Assembly (NCBI GenBank): GCA_902472305.1
Contig: CABRNK010000001.1
Span: 124,001 to 188,000, forward strand
Length of the DNA stretch: 64,000 nt
Direction of reading: 5' to 3'
Source: Hominenteromicrobium sp900549945
Lineage (GTDB): Bacteria; Bacillota; Clostridia; Oscillospirales; Acutalibacteraceae
Part shown: in pieces, positions 23,645 through 31,956 of the stretch
Layout: every line of letters begins with the position of its first letter
Position numbering within the stretch: position 1 is the first letter of the stretch
The notes under the pieces: model-generated
Told to the model about the DNA's origin: nothing
Database searches by the model: none
The model's input: only the letters and a program-made list of their open reading frames with translations
Program-made: the position numbers and the translations under genes

Positions 23645-25438
23645 ATGTTCCGTTCCAATGTTCTGGTCTGCGGCGGCACAGGCTGCACCTCCTCGAACAG
23701 CGAGAAGATCATCGAGAAGCTGCACGAGGAGATCAACGCCAAAGGCCTTGAAAAGGAAGTCAACGTCGTTCGGACCGGCTGCTTCGGCCTCTGCGCGCTC
23801 GGCCCGATTATGATCGTTTACCCGGAGGGCGCTTTCTACAGCATGGTCACCCCCGAGGATGTACCCGAAATCGTCGAGGAGCATCTCCTCAAGGGCCGTA
23901 TCGTCAAGCGCCTCCTCTACAAGGAGACCGTCGTCGACGATTCCACGACGAAGTCCCTCAACGAGACGAAGTTCTATGAGAAGCAGATGCGCGTTGCGCT
24001 GCGCAACTGCGGCGTGATCAACCCGGAAATCATCGACGAGTACATCGCGCTCGACGGCTATCAGGCGGTCGGCAAGATCCTCTCCGAGAAGATCCCGCCG
24101 GAGCAGGTCATCCAGACGATGCTCGATTCCGGTCTGCGCGGCCGCGGCGGCGCGGGCTTCCCGACGGGCCTCAAGTGGAAATTTGCGGCGGCCAACGCGG
24201 CCGACCAGAAATACGTGTGCTGCAATGCCGACGAGGGCGACCCGGGCGCGTTCATGGACCGCTCGATCCTCGAGGGCGACCCGCACAGCGTGATCGAGGC
24301 GATGACGATCGCCGGCTACGCGATTGGCGCGACGCAGGGCTACGTCTACATCCGCGCTGAGTACCCGATCGCCGTCAAGCGTTTGCAGATCGCGATCGAT
24401 CAGGCGCGCGAATACGGCCTGCTCGGCAAGAATATCTTCGATTCCGGCTTTGATTTTGACATCGAGCTGCGCCTCGGCGCAGGCGCGTTCGTCTGCGGCG
24501 AGGAAACCGCGCTGATGACCTCCATCGAGGGCAAGCGCGGCGAGCCGAGATGCCGCCCGCCGTTCCCGGCGCTCAAGGGCCTGTTCCAGAAGCCGACCGT
24601 GCTCAACAACGTGGAGACGTATGCGAACATCCCGCAGATTTTCCTCAAGGGCGCCGACTGGTTCCGCAGCATCGGCACCGAGAAGAGCCCCGGCACAAAG
24701 GTTTTCGCGCTCGGCGGCAAGATCAACAACACCGGCCTCGTCGAGGTTCCGATGGGCACCACGCTGCGCGAGGTCGTCGAAGAAATCGGCGGCGGCATCC
24801 CGGGCGGCCACCAGTTCAAGGCCGCGCAGACCGGCGGCCCCTCCGGCGGCTGCATCCCGGCATCGCTCATCGATACGCCGATCGACTATGATTCGCTGAT
24901 CGCCATCGGCTCCATGATGGGTTCCGGCGGCCTGATCGTCATGGACGAGACGACCTGCATGGTCGATATCGCGAAATTCTTCCTCGAATTCACGGTCGAT
25001 GAATCCTGCGGCAAGTGTACGCCGTGCCGCGTCGGCACGAAGCGCCTGCTCGAGATTCTCAACAAGATCACGAGCGGCAACGGCACGCTCGAGGACATCG
25101 ACAAGCTCGAGGAGCTCTGCTACTACATCAAGGAGAACTCGCTGTGCGGCCTCGGCCAGACCGCGCCGAACCCGGTTCTCTCCACACTCAAATATTACCG
25201 CGACGAGTACATTGCACACGTCACCGAGCACCGCTGCCCGGCCGGCGCATGTAAGGCACTCACGAATTATGTCATCGACGCCGACAAGTGCAAGGGCTGC
25301 ACGCTCTGCGCGCGCAACTGCCCGGTCGGCGCGATCTCCGGCGCGGTTCGCCAGCCGCACGTCATCGATACGCAGAAGTGCATCAAGTGCGGTGTCTGCC
25401 GTGAGAAGTGCAAGTTCGACGCGATCGAGAAGAAATAA
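23645..25438 (+). CDS. hydB: Hydrogenase subunit HydB (NuoF-like, NADH/FMN)
   Basis: A 597-residue flavoprotein that exchanges electrons with NAD(H) in the bifurcating complex. Domain order: N-terminal thioredoxin-like 2Fe-2S domain (CGGTGCTSSNSEKI, then GCFGLCALGP); NADH/FMN domain with GRGGAGFPTGLKWKF near residue 165 and NADEGDPGAFMDRS; SLBB domain; the NuoF cluster motif SCGKCTPCRVGTKRLLE near residue 460; and a C-terminal two-cluster ferredoxin domain (CKGCTLCARNCP, CIKCGVCREKC). This domain set is that of HydB rather than respiratory NuoF. The start follows AAGGAGG. Confidence 0.97.
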   Translation: MFRSNVLVCGGTGCTSSNSEKIIEKLHEEINAKGLEKEVNVVRTGCFGLCALGPIMIVYPEGAFYSMVTPEDVPEIVEEHLLKGRIVKRLLYKETVVDDSTTKSLNETKFYEKQMRVALRNCGVINPEIIDEYIALDGYQAVGKILSEKIPPEQVIQTMLDSGLRGRGGAGFPTGLKWKFAAANAADQKYVCCNADEGDPGAFMDRSILEGDPHSVIEAMTIAGYAIGATQGYVYIRAEYPIAVKRLQIAIDQAREYGLLGKNIFDSGFDFDIELRLGAGAFVCGEETALMTSIEGKRGEPRCRPPFPALKGLFQKPTVLNNVETYANIPQIFLKGADWFRSIGTEKSPGTKVFALGGKINNTGLVEVPMGTTLREVVEEIGGGIPGGHQFKAAQTGGPSGGCIPASLIDTPIDYDSLIAIGSMMGSGGLIVMDETTCMVDIAKFFLEFTVDESCGKCTPCRVGTKRLLEILNKITSGNGTLEDIDKLEELCYYIKENSLCGLGQTAPNPVLSTLKYYRDEYIAHVTEHRCPAGACKALTNYVIDADKCKGCTLCARNCPVGAISGAVRQPHVIDTQKCIKCGVCREKCKFDAIEKK

Positions 25439-25456
25439 GGAAGGAGTGTGTATACA

Positions 25457-27196
25457 ATGGATATGGTAAACATCAAGATCAACGGCATGGCCTGCGAAGT
25501 GCCTGCCGGCAGCACGATCCTTGAAGCTGCTAGAGAAGCCGGAATCGACATTCCTACCCTTTGCTTCTTGAAGGACATCAACCAGATCGGCGCATGCCGC
25601 ATGTGCATGGTCGAGGTTAAGGGCGCGCGTTCGCTCGTCGCCGCGTGCGTATATCCCGTAAACGAAGGCATGGAGGTTTTCACCAACACGCCGAAGGTGC
25701 AGAAATCCAGAAAAATGACGCTGGAGCTGCTGCTTTCCGTGCACGACCGCAAGTGCCTCTCCTGCAAGAGAAGCGGCACCTGCGAACTGCAGAAGCTCTG
25801 CAATGACATGGGCATAGACGATGAAAACCGCTTTGAGGGCGCCGTGCCTGCGGGCAAGAAGGATTATTCCACGCTGCACCTCGAGCGCGACAACGCGAAG
25901 TGCATCCTGTGCCGCCGCTGTGTCGCGGCCTGCCAGCAGCAGCACGTCGCGGTGATCGGCGCAAACAACCGCGGCTTCGACACCGAGATCGGCTGCGCGT
26001 TTGAGCAGCCGCTCAGCCACGTGGCCTGCGTCTCCTGCGGCCAGTGCATCAACGCCTGTCCGACGGGCGCGCTCACCGAAAAGGACAACACGCAGGACGT
26101 GATCGACGCGATCAACGATCCGGATAAGATCGTGATTGTGCAGACGGCGCCGGCTGTCCGCGCTGCGCTCGGCGAGGAGTTTGGCATGCCGATCGGCACG
26201 AATGTCGAGGGCAAGATGGTTGCCGCGCTGCGCCGCCTCGGCTTCGACAAGGTGTTCGACACCGATTTCGGCGCCGATATGACGATCATGGAGGAAGCGA
26301 CCGAGTTCATCGACCGCGTGAAGAACGGCGGCAAGCTGCCGATCATCACCTCCTGCTCGCCCGGATGGGTCAAGTTCTGCGAGCACTATTATCCGAATCT
26401 CACCGAGAATCTTTCCTCCTGCAAGTCTCCCCAGCAGATGACCGGCGCGCTCATCAAGACGTGGTACGCCGAGAAGGAGGGCATCGACCCCGAAAAGATC
26501 GTTTCCGTTTCCGTCATGCCGTGCGTCGCGAAGAAGTTTGAGATTCTGCGCAACGACGAGAATGCGGCCGGCCTGCCGGACGTTGATATTTCGATTTCCA
26601 CGCGCGAGCTCGCCCGTATGATCAAGATGGCGCAGCTCAATTTCCAGCGCCTGCCCGAGGAGGATTTCGACCCGGCGATGGGTGTTTCCACCGGCGCTGC
26701 GACGATCTTCGGCGCGACCGGCGGCGTGCTTGAGGCTGCGCTGCGCACCGCGGCGGATGTGCTCGAGGGCACCGACCACGCGAATGTCGAATACAAGGAG
26801 ATCCGCGGCACGCAGGGCTTCAAGGAGGCCGTGTACAAGGTCGCGGGCATGGATGTGAAGGTTGCGGTCGTCAGCGGTCTCAACAATGCGAACGAGCTGC
26901 TCGCAAAGATTGAGAAGGGCGAGGCGGATTACCACATTGTGGAAGTCATGTGCTGCCCGGGCGGCTGCGTCAACGGCGGCGGCCAGCCGATCCAGCCGGC
27001 GTCGGTCCGCAGCTTTACGGACATCAAGGCGCTCCGTGCAAAGGCGCTCTATGATGAGGACGAGGCTAAGACGCTCCGCAAGAGCCACCTGAACCCGGTC
27101 GTCCATGAGTGCTACGAGTGGATGGGCGGCCCGGCGGGCTGCCATAAGGCGCACGAGATCCTCCACACCTCGTATGTGAAGCGCGACAGATTCTAA
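25457..27196 (+). CDS. hydA: Catalytic [FeFe]-hydrogenase HydA, bifurcating type
   Basis: A 579-residue catalytic subunit. N-terminal 2Fe-2S domain (FLKDINQIGACRMCMVEVKG), then the His-ligated cluster motif HDRKCLSCKRSGTCELQKLC. Two 4Fe-4S motifs follow (CILCRRCVAACQ, CVSCGQCINACPTG). The H-cluster domain carries L1 TSCSPGWVKFCEHYYP, L2 MPCVAKKFEI and L3 EVMCCPGGCVNGGGQP. The C-terminus HEILHTSYVKRDRF is typical of the group A trimeric enzymes. The ATG at 25457 lies 10 bases after AAGGAG; a nearer GTG is too close. It oxidises or evolves H2 with NADH and ferredoxin coupling. It is the last gene before the terminator. Confidence 0.97.
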   Translation: MDMVNIKINGMACEVPAGSTILEAAREAGIDIPTLCFLKDINQIGACRMCMVEVKGARSLVAACVYPVNEGMEVFTNTPKVQKSRKMTLELLLSVHDRKCLSCKRSGTCELQKLCNDMGIDDENRFEGAVPAGKKDYSTLHLERDNAKCILCRRCVAACQQQHVAVIGANNRGFDTEIGCAFEQPLSHVACVSCGQCINACPTGALTEKDNTQDVIDAINDPDKIVIVQTAPAVRAALGEEFGMPIGTNVEGKMVAALRRLGFDKVFDTDFGADMTIMEEATEFIDRVKNGGKLPIITSCSPGWVKFCEHYYPNLTENLSSCKSPQQMTGALIKTWYAEKEGIDPEKIVSVSVMPCVAKKFEILRNDENAAGLPDVDISISTRELARMIKMAQLNFQRLPEEDFDPAMGVSTGAATIFGATGGVLEAALRTAADVLEGTDHANVEYKEIRGTQGFKEAVYKVAGMDVKVAVVSGLNNANELLAKIEKGEADYHIVEVMCCPGGCVNGGGQPIQPASVRSFTDIKALRAKALYDEDEAKTLRKSHLNPVVHECYEWMGGPAGCHKAHEILHTSYVKRDRF

Positions 27197-27209
27197 AATA
27201 ATACCAAAT

Positions 27210-27245
27210 GCCCCGAGGCTATGGACAGCTTCGGGGCGTTCTTTT
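27210..27245 (+). terminator. Terminator of the hydC-hydA operon
   Basis: GCCCCGAGGC (27210-27219) pairs with GCTTCGGGGC (27228-27237), followed by GTTCTTTT. Confidence 0.87.
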
Positions 27246-27381
27246 CCGAGCTGCATATTACCTGCACGAACGGCTGGACCGCGCCCGTGCGGCCGGTGTG
27301 CGCGTCGTGCTCGAGATCAAAACGGCCGCCGCGCTGGAAAGCTCCGTGCCGCAGCTCTTGGAGTTCGGCGGCTCGCTGTGA
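27244..27381 (+). pseudogene. Possible orphan C-terminal gene fragment
   Basis: One frame reads FRAAYYLHERLDRARAAG, then VRVVLEIKTAAALESSVPQ, and ends LLEFGGSL before TGA. It looks like the end of a real alpha/beta protein but has no plausible start or ribosome site and begins inside the hydA terminator tail. I do not recognise the parent family. It may be a decayed gene or chance. Confidence 0.3.
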
Positions 27382-27460
27382 GGAGGGGGCGGGAAACCGA
27401 TGCAGCCGCGTTTTCCGCGGCATAGCCGGCCTACATTTCTAAGTACAATATTTAAGAAAA

Positions 27461-27503
27461 AAGCAGGCGAACGCCGGATAGATACCGGCGCCCGCCTGTT
27501 TTT
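27461..27503. terminator. Bidirectional terminator 3' of DUF1846 gene
   Basis: GCAGGCG-ACGCCGG pairs with CCGGCG-CCCGCCTG around ATAGATA, with T runs on both strands. On the minus strand it ends the DUF1846 transcript 6 bp after its stop. Confidence 0.85.
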
Positions 27504-27508
27504 ATGGC

Positions 27509-28999
27509 TTATTTGTGGTAGAGATTGTTGTTCTCGTAGGTCGGCTCGCAGGTGATGTTCACGCCGAGGCGCTTGAACACGCTGTCATCCACATTCGAGA
27601 GGATGACCGTGGAATGCGCGTCGCAGCGGTTCAGGGCGTCGAGCTGCTGCATGGCGCGCATCGCATTTTCATCGGTCGCAGCGCTGATCGCGAGCGCGAC
27701 GAGCATCTCGTCCGTGTGCAGGCGCGGGTTGCGGCTCTGCATGTAGTCGGTCTTAAGCGTCTGGATCGGCCCGATCACGGTCGGGGAGATCAGCTTGATC
27801 GCGTCGTCGATACCGGCGAGCGTTTTGAGCGCGTTCAGCATCGCAGCGGAGGAGGCGCCGAAGAGCGCGGTCGTGCGCCCGGTGACGATCTGGCCGTCCG
27901 GCAGCTCGATGGCCGCCGCCGGCTCGCCGGTCCGCTCGGCAACGGCGAGTGCCGCCGGCACGACGCCGCGGTTTTCGGGCTCTACGTCGAGCGTACGCAT
28001 CAGAAGCTCGATCTTGTTCAGCTCCTCCTCAGCGGAAAGGCCCTGCCGCACGAGGCACGCCGTCTTGAAATAGCGGCGGATGATCTCCTGCTTTGAGGCC
28101 TCGCGGCACACCGCGTCGTCGACGATCGAAAGCCCCGCCATGTTGACGCCCATATCCGTCGGGCTCTTATACGGGCACTCGCCGTAGATGCGCTCGAAAA
28201 TCGCGCGCAGCACCGGGAAAATCTCGATGTCGCGGTTGTAGTTGACGGTCGTCTCGCCGTACGCCTCGAGGTGGAAGGGGTCGATCATGTTCACGTCGTT
28301 GAGATCGGCGGTCGCGGCCTCGTAGGCGAGGTTCACGGGGTGCTTGAGCGGCAGGTTCCAGATCGGGAACGTCTCAAACTTCGCGTAGCCGGCCTTGATG
28401 CCGCGCTTGTGCTCGTGGTAGAGCTGCGAGAGGCAGGTCGCCATTTTGCCGCTGCCGGGGCCGGGCGCGGTGACGACGATGAGCGACCGCGTCGTCTCGA
28501 TATAATCGCTGCGGCCGTAGCCCTCGTCGCTGACGATCAGCTTGATGTCGGCCGGGTAATTCGGGATGCGGTACAGGCGGTACACCTTTAGGCCGAGCGC
28601 CGTCATGCGCTTTTCGAAGATTTCGGCGGAGGGCTGGTCGGCGTACTGCGTCAGCGCGATGCTGCCGACGTACAGGCCGAAACCGCGGAAAACGTCGATC
28701 AGGCGGATCACGTCGGTATCGTAGGTGATGCCGAGGTCGCCGCGGCGCTTGTTCTTCTCGATGTCGTTCGCGTTGATCGCGATCACGATCTCGGCCTGAT
28801 CCTTGAGCTCTAAGAGCATTTTGATCTTGTTGTCCGGCTCGAAGCCGGGCAGCACGCGGGAAGCGTGGTAATCGTCGAAGAGCTTGCCGCCGAATTCGAG
28901 ATACAGCTTGCCGCCGAACTGGCTGATGCGCTCGCGGATGTGCTCCGACTGCAAGCGGATGTACTTCTGACTGTCAAAACCGATTTTCCTCATAAACAT
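27509..28999 (-). CDS. DUF1846 domain protein
   Basis: A 496-residue cytosolic protein of the DUF1846 family (PF08903), widespread in Firmicutes and structurally characterised but without an assigned reaction. The N-terminus reads RKIGFDSQKYIRLQSEHIRE, then a domain with IVVTAPGPGSGKMATCLSQLYHE near residue 175. That is a P-loop-like glycine motif in a fold resembling nucleotide-binding proteins. The start is the ATG at 28999 (MFMRKIG), 6 bases after GAAAGGGG. The gene is alone, with its own promoter, a hairpin in its leader and a terminator. Confidence 0.93.
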   Translation of the reverse strand: MFMRKIGFDSQKYIRLQSEHIRERISQFGGKLYLEFGGKLFDDYHASRVLPGFEPDNKIKMLLELKDQAEIVIAINANDIEKNKRRGDLGITYDTDVIRLIDVFRGFGLYVGSIALTQYADQPSAEIFEKRMTALGLKVYRLYRIPNYPADIKLIVSDEGYGRSDYIETTRSLIVVTAPGPGSGKMATCLSQLYHEHKRGIKAGYAKFETFPIWNLPLKHPVNLAYEAATADLNDVNMIDPFHLEAYGETTVNYNRDIEIFPVLRAIFERIYGECPYKSPTDMGVNMAGLSIVDDAVCREASKQEIIRRYFKTACLVRQGLSAEEELNKIELLMRTLDVEPENRGVVPAALAVAERTGEPAAAIELPDGQIVTGRTTALFGASSAAMLNALKTLAGIDDAIKLISPTVIGPIQTLKTDYMQSRNPRLHTDEMLVALAISAATDENAMRAMQQLDALNRCDAHSTVILSNVDDSVFKRLGVNITCEPTYENNNLYHK

Positions 29000-29040
29000 A
29001 CTGCCCCTTTCGCATCCCTGTTTTTGGCCGCAAAACAAAC

Positions 29041-29066
29041 AAAAAAACGGGCGTCCTGCGGCCCGG
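29041..29066 (-). terminator. Leader hairpin (possible attenuator) of DUF1846 gene
   Basis: On the minus strand CGGGC (29061-29065 complement) and GCCCG (29048-29052 complement) form a stem followed by seven T. It lies only about 10 nt after the predicted start of transcription and well before the gene. Confidence 0.6.
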
Positions 29067-29082
29067 TAAAAAAACTGAATTT

Positions 29083-29111
29083 ATTATAGCAAATGCGGGC
29101 GAAACTTGCAA
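29083..29111 (-). promoter_or_regulatory. Sigma-A promoter of DUF1846 gene
   Basis: On the minus strand TTGCAA (29106-29111), a 17-bp spacer and TATAAT (29083-29088). Confidence 0.82.
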
Positions 29112-29150
29112 GGGCTTTGCCGAGAAAAAACGCGGGAAAGGCGCGCGATG

Positions 29151-29179
29151 TTGTCAGGCGGCGCGGAAAATGGTATAAT
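29151..29179 (+). promoter_or_regulatory. Sigma-A promoter of GTPase-NYN gene
   Basis: TTGTCA (29151-29156), a 17-bp spacer and TATAAT (29174-29179), about 90 bp before the ATG; divergent from the DUF1846 promoter. Confidence 0.82.
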
Positions 29180-29271
29180 AGCCGCAGGAACAAGGCGGAA
29201 GCGGCGGCGCGCGCGAAAGGATGCGTGCGGCTGCAAAGGCGGAAAGCCAAGCGAAAGGACTGGGAAAATCG

Positions 29272-31872
29272 ATGAAAAAGCTGATTCTGGGCATACTGGC
29301 GCACGTCGACGCCGGAAAAACGACGCTTTCGGAGGCGATGCTCTACGCGGGCGGACAGCTCCGGAAGCTCGGGCGCGTCGACCACCAGAGCGCCTTTCTC
29401 GACACCGACGTGCAGGAGCGCGAGCGCGGGATCACGATTTTCTCGAAGCAGGCTGTGCTGCCGCTCGGGCAGGCGGAGCTCACGCTGCTGGACACGCCCG
29501 GCCACGTCGATTTTTCGAGCGAGATGGAGCGCACTTTGCAGGTGCTCGATTACGCCGTGCTCGTCGTCAGCGGCACGGACGGCGTGCAGAGCCATACGCG
29601 CACGCTCTGGCGGCTGCTCGAGCGCTACGCGGTGCCCACGTTCATTTTCGTCAACAAGATGGATCTCAGCGGCGCGGACCGGCAGGCGCTGCTCGCATCG
29701 CTGCAAAGCGGCCTTTCCGACGGCTGCGTGGACTTTTCCACAGAGAGCGGCGATTTTCTGGAAAACGTTGCCATGTGCAGCGAGGAAACGCTCGCCGCAT
29801 ATCTGGAGACGGGGCGCGTGGAGGCGGAGGCCATTCGGCCGCTGATTGCGGCGCGAAAGCTCTTCCCCTGCTGGTTCGGCTCCGCCCTGAAGCTCGAGGG
29901 TGTGGAGCCGTTTCTGCGCGGGCTCGAAAAATACGCGCGCGCGCCGCAGTATCCGGCGGCATTCGGCGCGAAGGTCTACAAGATCGGGCACGACGCGCAG
30001 GGCGCGCGGCTGACCTACCTCAAGGTGACGGGCGGCACACTGCCCGTCAAGGCGGTGCTTTCGGGCGGCACGGGGGAGAAGGCGTGGTCGGAGAAGGCCG
30101 ACCAGCTCCGCATCTACTCGGGTGGGAAATTCCAGCTTGCGGAAGCAGTACCGGCCGGCGGCGTCTGCGCCGTGACGGGGCTGACGAAAACGTATCCGGG
30201 CGAGGGCCTCGGCGCGGAGCCGGATACGCCCGCGCCGGTGCTCGAGAGCTTTCTCACATATCAGGTGATTCTGCCCGCAGACTGCGAGCCGCACACGGCG
30301 GTGCAGCGCCTGCGGCTTTTGGAGGAGGAGGACCCGCAGCTCCATGTCGTGTGGAACGAGCAGCTGCGCGAGCTGCATGTGCAGCTCATGGGCGAGGTGC
30401 AGCTCGAGGTGCTGCAGCGGCTTCTGCTCGACCGCTTCGGCATGGCGGTCACGTTTGGGCCGGGCAGCATCGTCTACCGCGAGACGATCGAGGCGCCGGT
30501 CGAGGGTATGGGGCATTTCGAGCCGCTGCGGCATTACGCCGAGGTACACCTGCTGCTCGAGCCGGGCCCGCGCGGCAGCGGGCTGCGCTTTGCCTCGCGC
30601 CTCAGTGAGGATGTGCTCGACCGCAATTGGCAGCGGCTGATTTTGACGCATCTGGAGGAGCGCAGCTTTCCCGGCGTGCTGACCGGCTCGCCGGTCACCG
30701 ATATGAAAATTTCGCTCGTCGCCGGGCGCGCGCATTTGAAGCACACCGAGGGCGGCGATTTCCGGCAGGCCACCTACCGCGCGGTGCGCCACGGCCTTTT
30801 AAGCGCCAAAAGCGTTTTGCTCGAGCCGTGGTACGAATTCCGTCTCGAGATTCCGCAGCAGCACGTCGGCCGCGCGCTCGCCGATTTGCAGCGGCTGTGC
30901 GCCGAAAGCGCGCCGCCGGAGACCGCGGGTGGAAATGCCGTGATTACGGGCAGCGCGCCGGTCTCCGAGCTGCGCGGGTATGCGCTGGAGGTCGCGGCCT
31001 ACACGCGCGGCCTTGGCAGCCTCTCCTGCATGCCGGCGGGGTATCGGCCCTGCCACAACACGGCGGCGGTCGTCGAGGCGATCGGCTACGACGCGGAGCA
31101 CGACACGGAAAACACCGGCGATTCCGTATTCTGCGCGCACGGCGCGGGCTTTGTGGTCAACTGGCGGGACGCCGCCGCGCACATGCACGTGGAAAGCGGC
31201 CTGCGCCTCGGCGAAGCGGCCGAAGCGGTGCCTGCCGCGCCCGCGGTGCGCGAGATGCGCCCCTTTGCCTCCGACAAGGAGCTGATGGCGATTTTCGAGC
31301 GTACCTACGGCCCGGTGAAGCGGCGCGACCTGCGCCCGCAGAGCGCCGTACGCGCCGAGGAAGCGGAGGGCCGTGCGCTCTGGCCGGTGCCCGACCGCGA
31401 TACCGACCCGGAGTACCTCCTGATCGACGGCTACAACATCCTGTTCGCGTGGGATGATCTGGAAAAGACTGCCGTGCGCGACATCGACACGGCCCGGCAG
31501 ATTTTGATGGACCGGCTCTGCAATTACCAGAGCGTCAGCCGCAGCATCTGCATTTTGGTCTTTGACGCGTACCGCGTGCCGCGCGACACGGCGGACGTGT
31601 TCCGCTACCACAACATCACGGTCGTGTTCACGAAGCAGGCCGAGACGGCGGACACGTACATCGAGCGCGCGACGTATGAGATCGGCCGAAAGCACCGCGT
31701 GCGCGTGGCGACCTCCGACATGGCGGAGCAGATGATCGTGCTCGGCCACGGCGCGCGGCGCATGACGGCGGCGGAGCTGCGCATCGAGGTGGACGAGGCG
31801 GAAAAGCGCCTGCGCGCACGCTGGAAGCGTGGAACGCGCGCGAGCGCGACCGCCATGTCAACCGCCCGCTGA
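29272..31872 (+). CDS. Ribosome-protection-like GTPase fused to NYN nuclease domain
   Basis: An 866-residue protein. Residues 1-640 form an EF-G/TetM-like translational GTPase: G1 AHVDAGKTT (10-18), G2 region ERERGITI, G3 DTPGH, G4 NKMD, then domains II to V including QLMGEVQLEVLQ and GYRPCHNTAAVV. After a linker, residues about 705-850 are an NYN/PIN-like domain related to YacP/Rae1, with LLIDGYNILFAW, ILVFDAYRVPRD, TADTYIERATYEI and VRVATSDMAEQMIVLG. In Bacillus, Rae1 cuts mRNA in the ribosomal A site, so the fusion would deliver a nuclease there (inference). The ATG at 29272 follows AAAGGACTGGGA. The last 18 residues look frameshifted; another frame gives a better tail to 31907. Confidence 0.9.
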   Translation: MKKLILGILAHVDAGKTTLSEAMLYAGGQLRKLGRVDHQSAFLDTDVQERERGITIFSKQAVLPLGQAELTLLDTPGHVDFSSEMERTLQVLDYAVLVVSGTDGVQSHTRTLWRLLERYAVPTFIFVNKMDLSGADRQALLASLQSGLSDGCVDFSTESGDFLENVAMCSEETLAAYLETGRVEAEAIRPLIAARKLFPCWFGSALKLEGVEPFLRGLEKYARAPQYPAAFGAKVYKIGHDAQGARLTYLKVTGGTLPVKAVLSGGTGEKAWSEKADQLRIYSGGKFQLAEAVPAGGVCAVTGLTKTYPGEGLGAEPDTPAPVLESFLTYQVILPADCEPHTAVQRLRLLEEEDPQLHVVWNEQLRELHVQLMGEVQLEVLQRLLLDRFGMAVTFGPGSIVYRETIEAPVEGMGHFEPLRHYAEVHLLLEPGPRGSGLRFASRLSEDVLDRNWQRLILTHLEERSFPGVLTGSPVTDMKISLVAGRAHLKHTEGGDFRQATYRAVRHGLLSAKSVLLEPWYEFRLEIPQQHVGRALADLQRLCAESAPPETAGGNAVITGSAPVSELRGYALEVAAYTRGLGSLSCMPAGYRPCHNTAAVVEAIGYDAEHDTENTGDSVFCAHGAGFVVNWRDAAAHMHVESGLRLGEAAEAVPAAPAVREMRPFASDKELMAIFERTYGPVKRRDLRPQSAVRAEEAEGRALWPVPDRDTDPEYLLIDGYNILFAWDDLEKTAVRDIDTARQILMDRLCNYQSVSRSICILVFDAYRVPRDTADVFRYHNITVVFTKQAETADTYIERATYEIGRKHRVRVATSDMAEQMIVLGHGARRMTAAELRIEVDEAEKRLRARWKRGTRASATAMSTAR

Positions 31873-31956
31873 AAGCGCTGGAGAACAGGCGGCAGGGGGA
31901 AAAATAGGGCGAAGAGCAAAGGGACGGATGCGCCGTGCAGCGCGCCCGTCCCTTTT

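Noticed and set aside
23270..27256. 1328-codon open frame on the minus strand opposite hydB and hydA
   Set aside because: It is a mirror of GC-rich codons: the plus strand encodes HydB and HydA with all cofactor motifs, while this frame is Arg/His/Asp/Ala-rich, has no known motif and no ribosome site.
27193..27423. 76-codon minus-strand frame between hydA and the DUF1846 gene
   Set aside because: It covers the hydA terminator and lacks a ribosome site; the opposite frame at 27244-27381 looks more protein-like.
29106..30608. 500-codon plus-strand frame overlapping the GTPase
   Set aside because: Arg/Ala/Gly-rich alternative frame of the GTPase gene without motifs.
28990..30792. 600-codon minus-strand frame opposite the GTPase gene
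   Set aside because: It overlaps the promoters of both divergent genes and the GTPase coding sequence; no recognisable domain.
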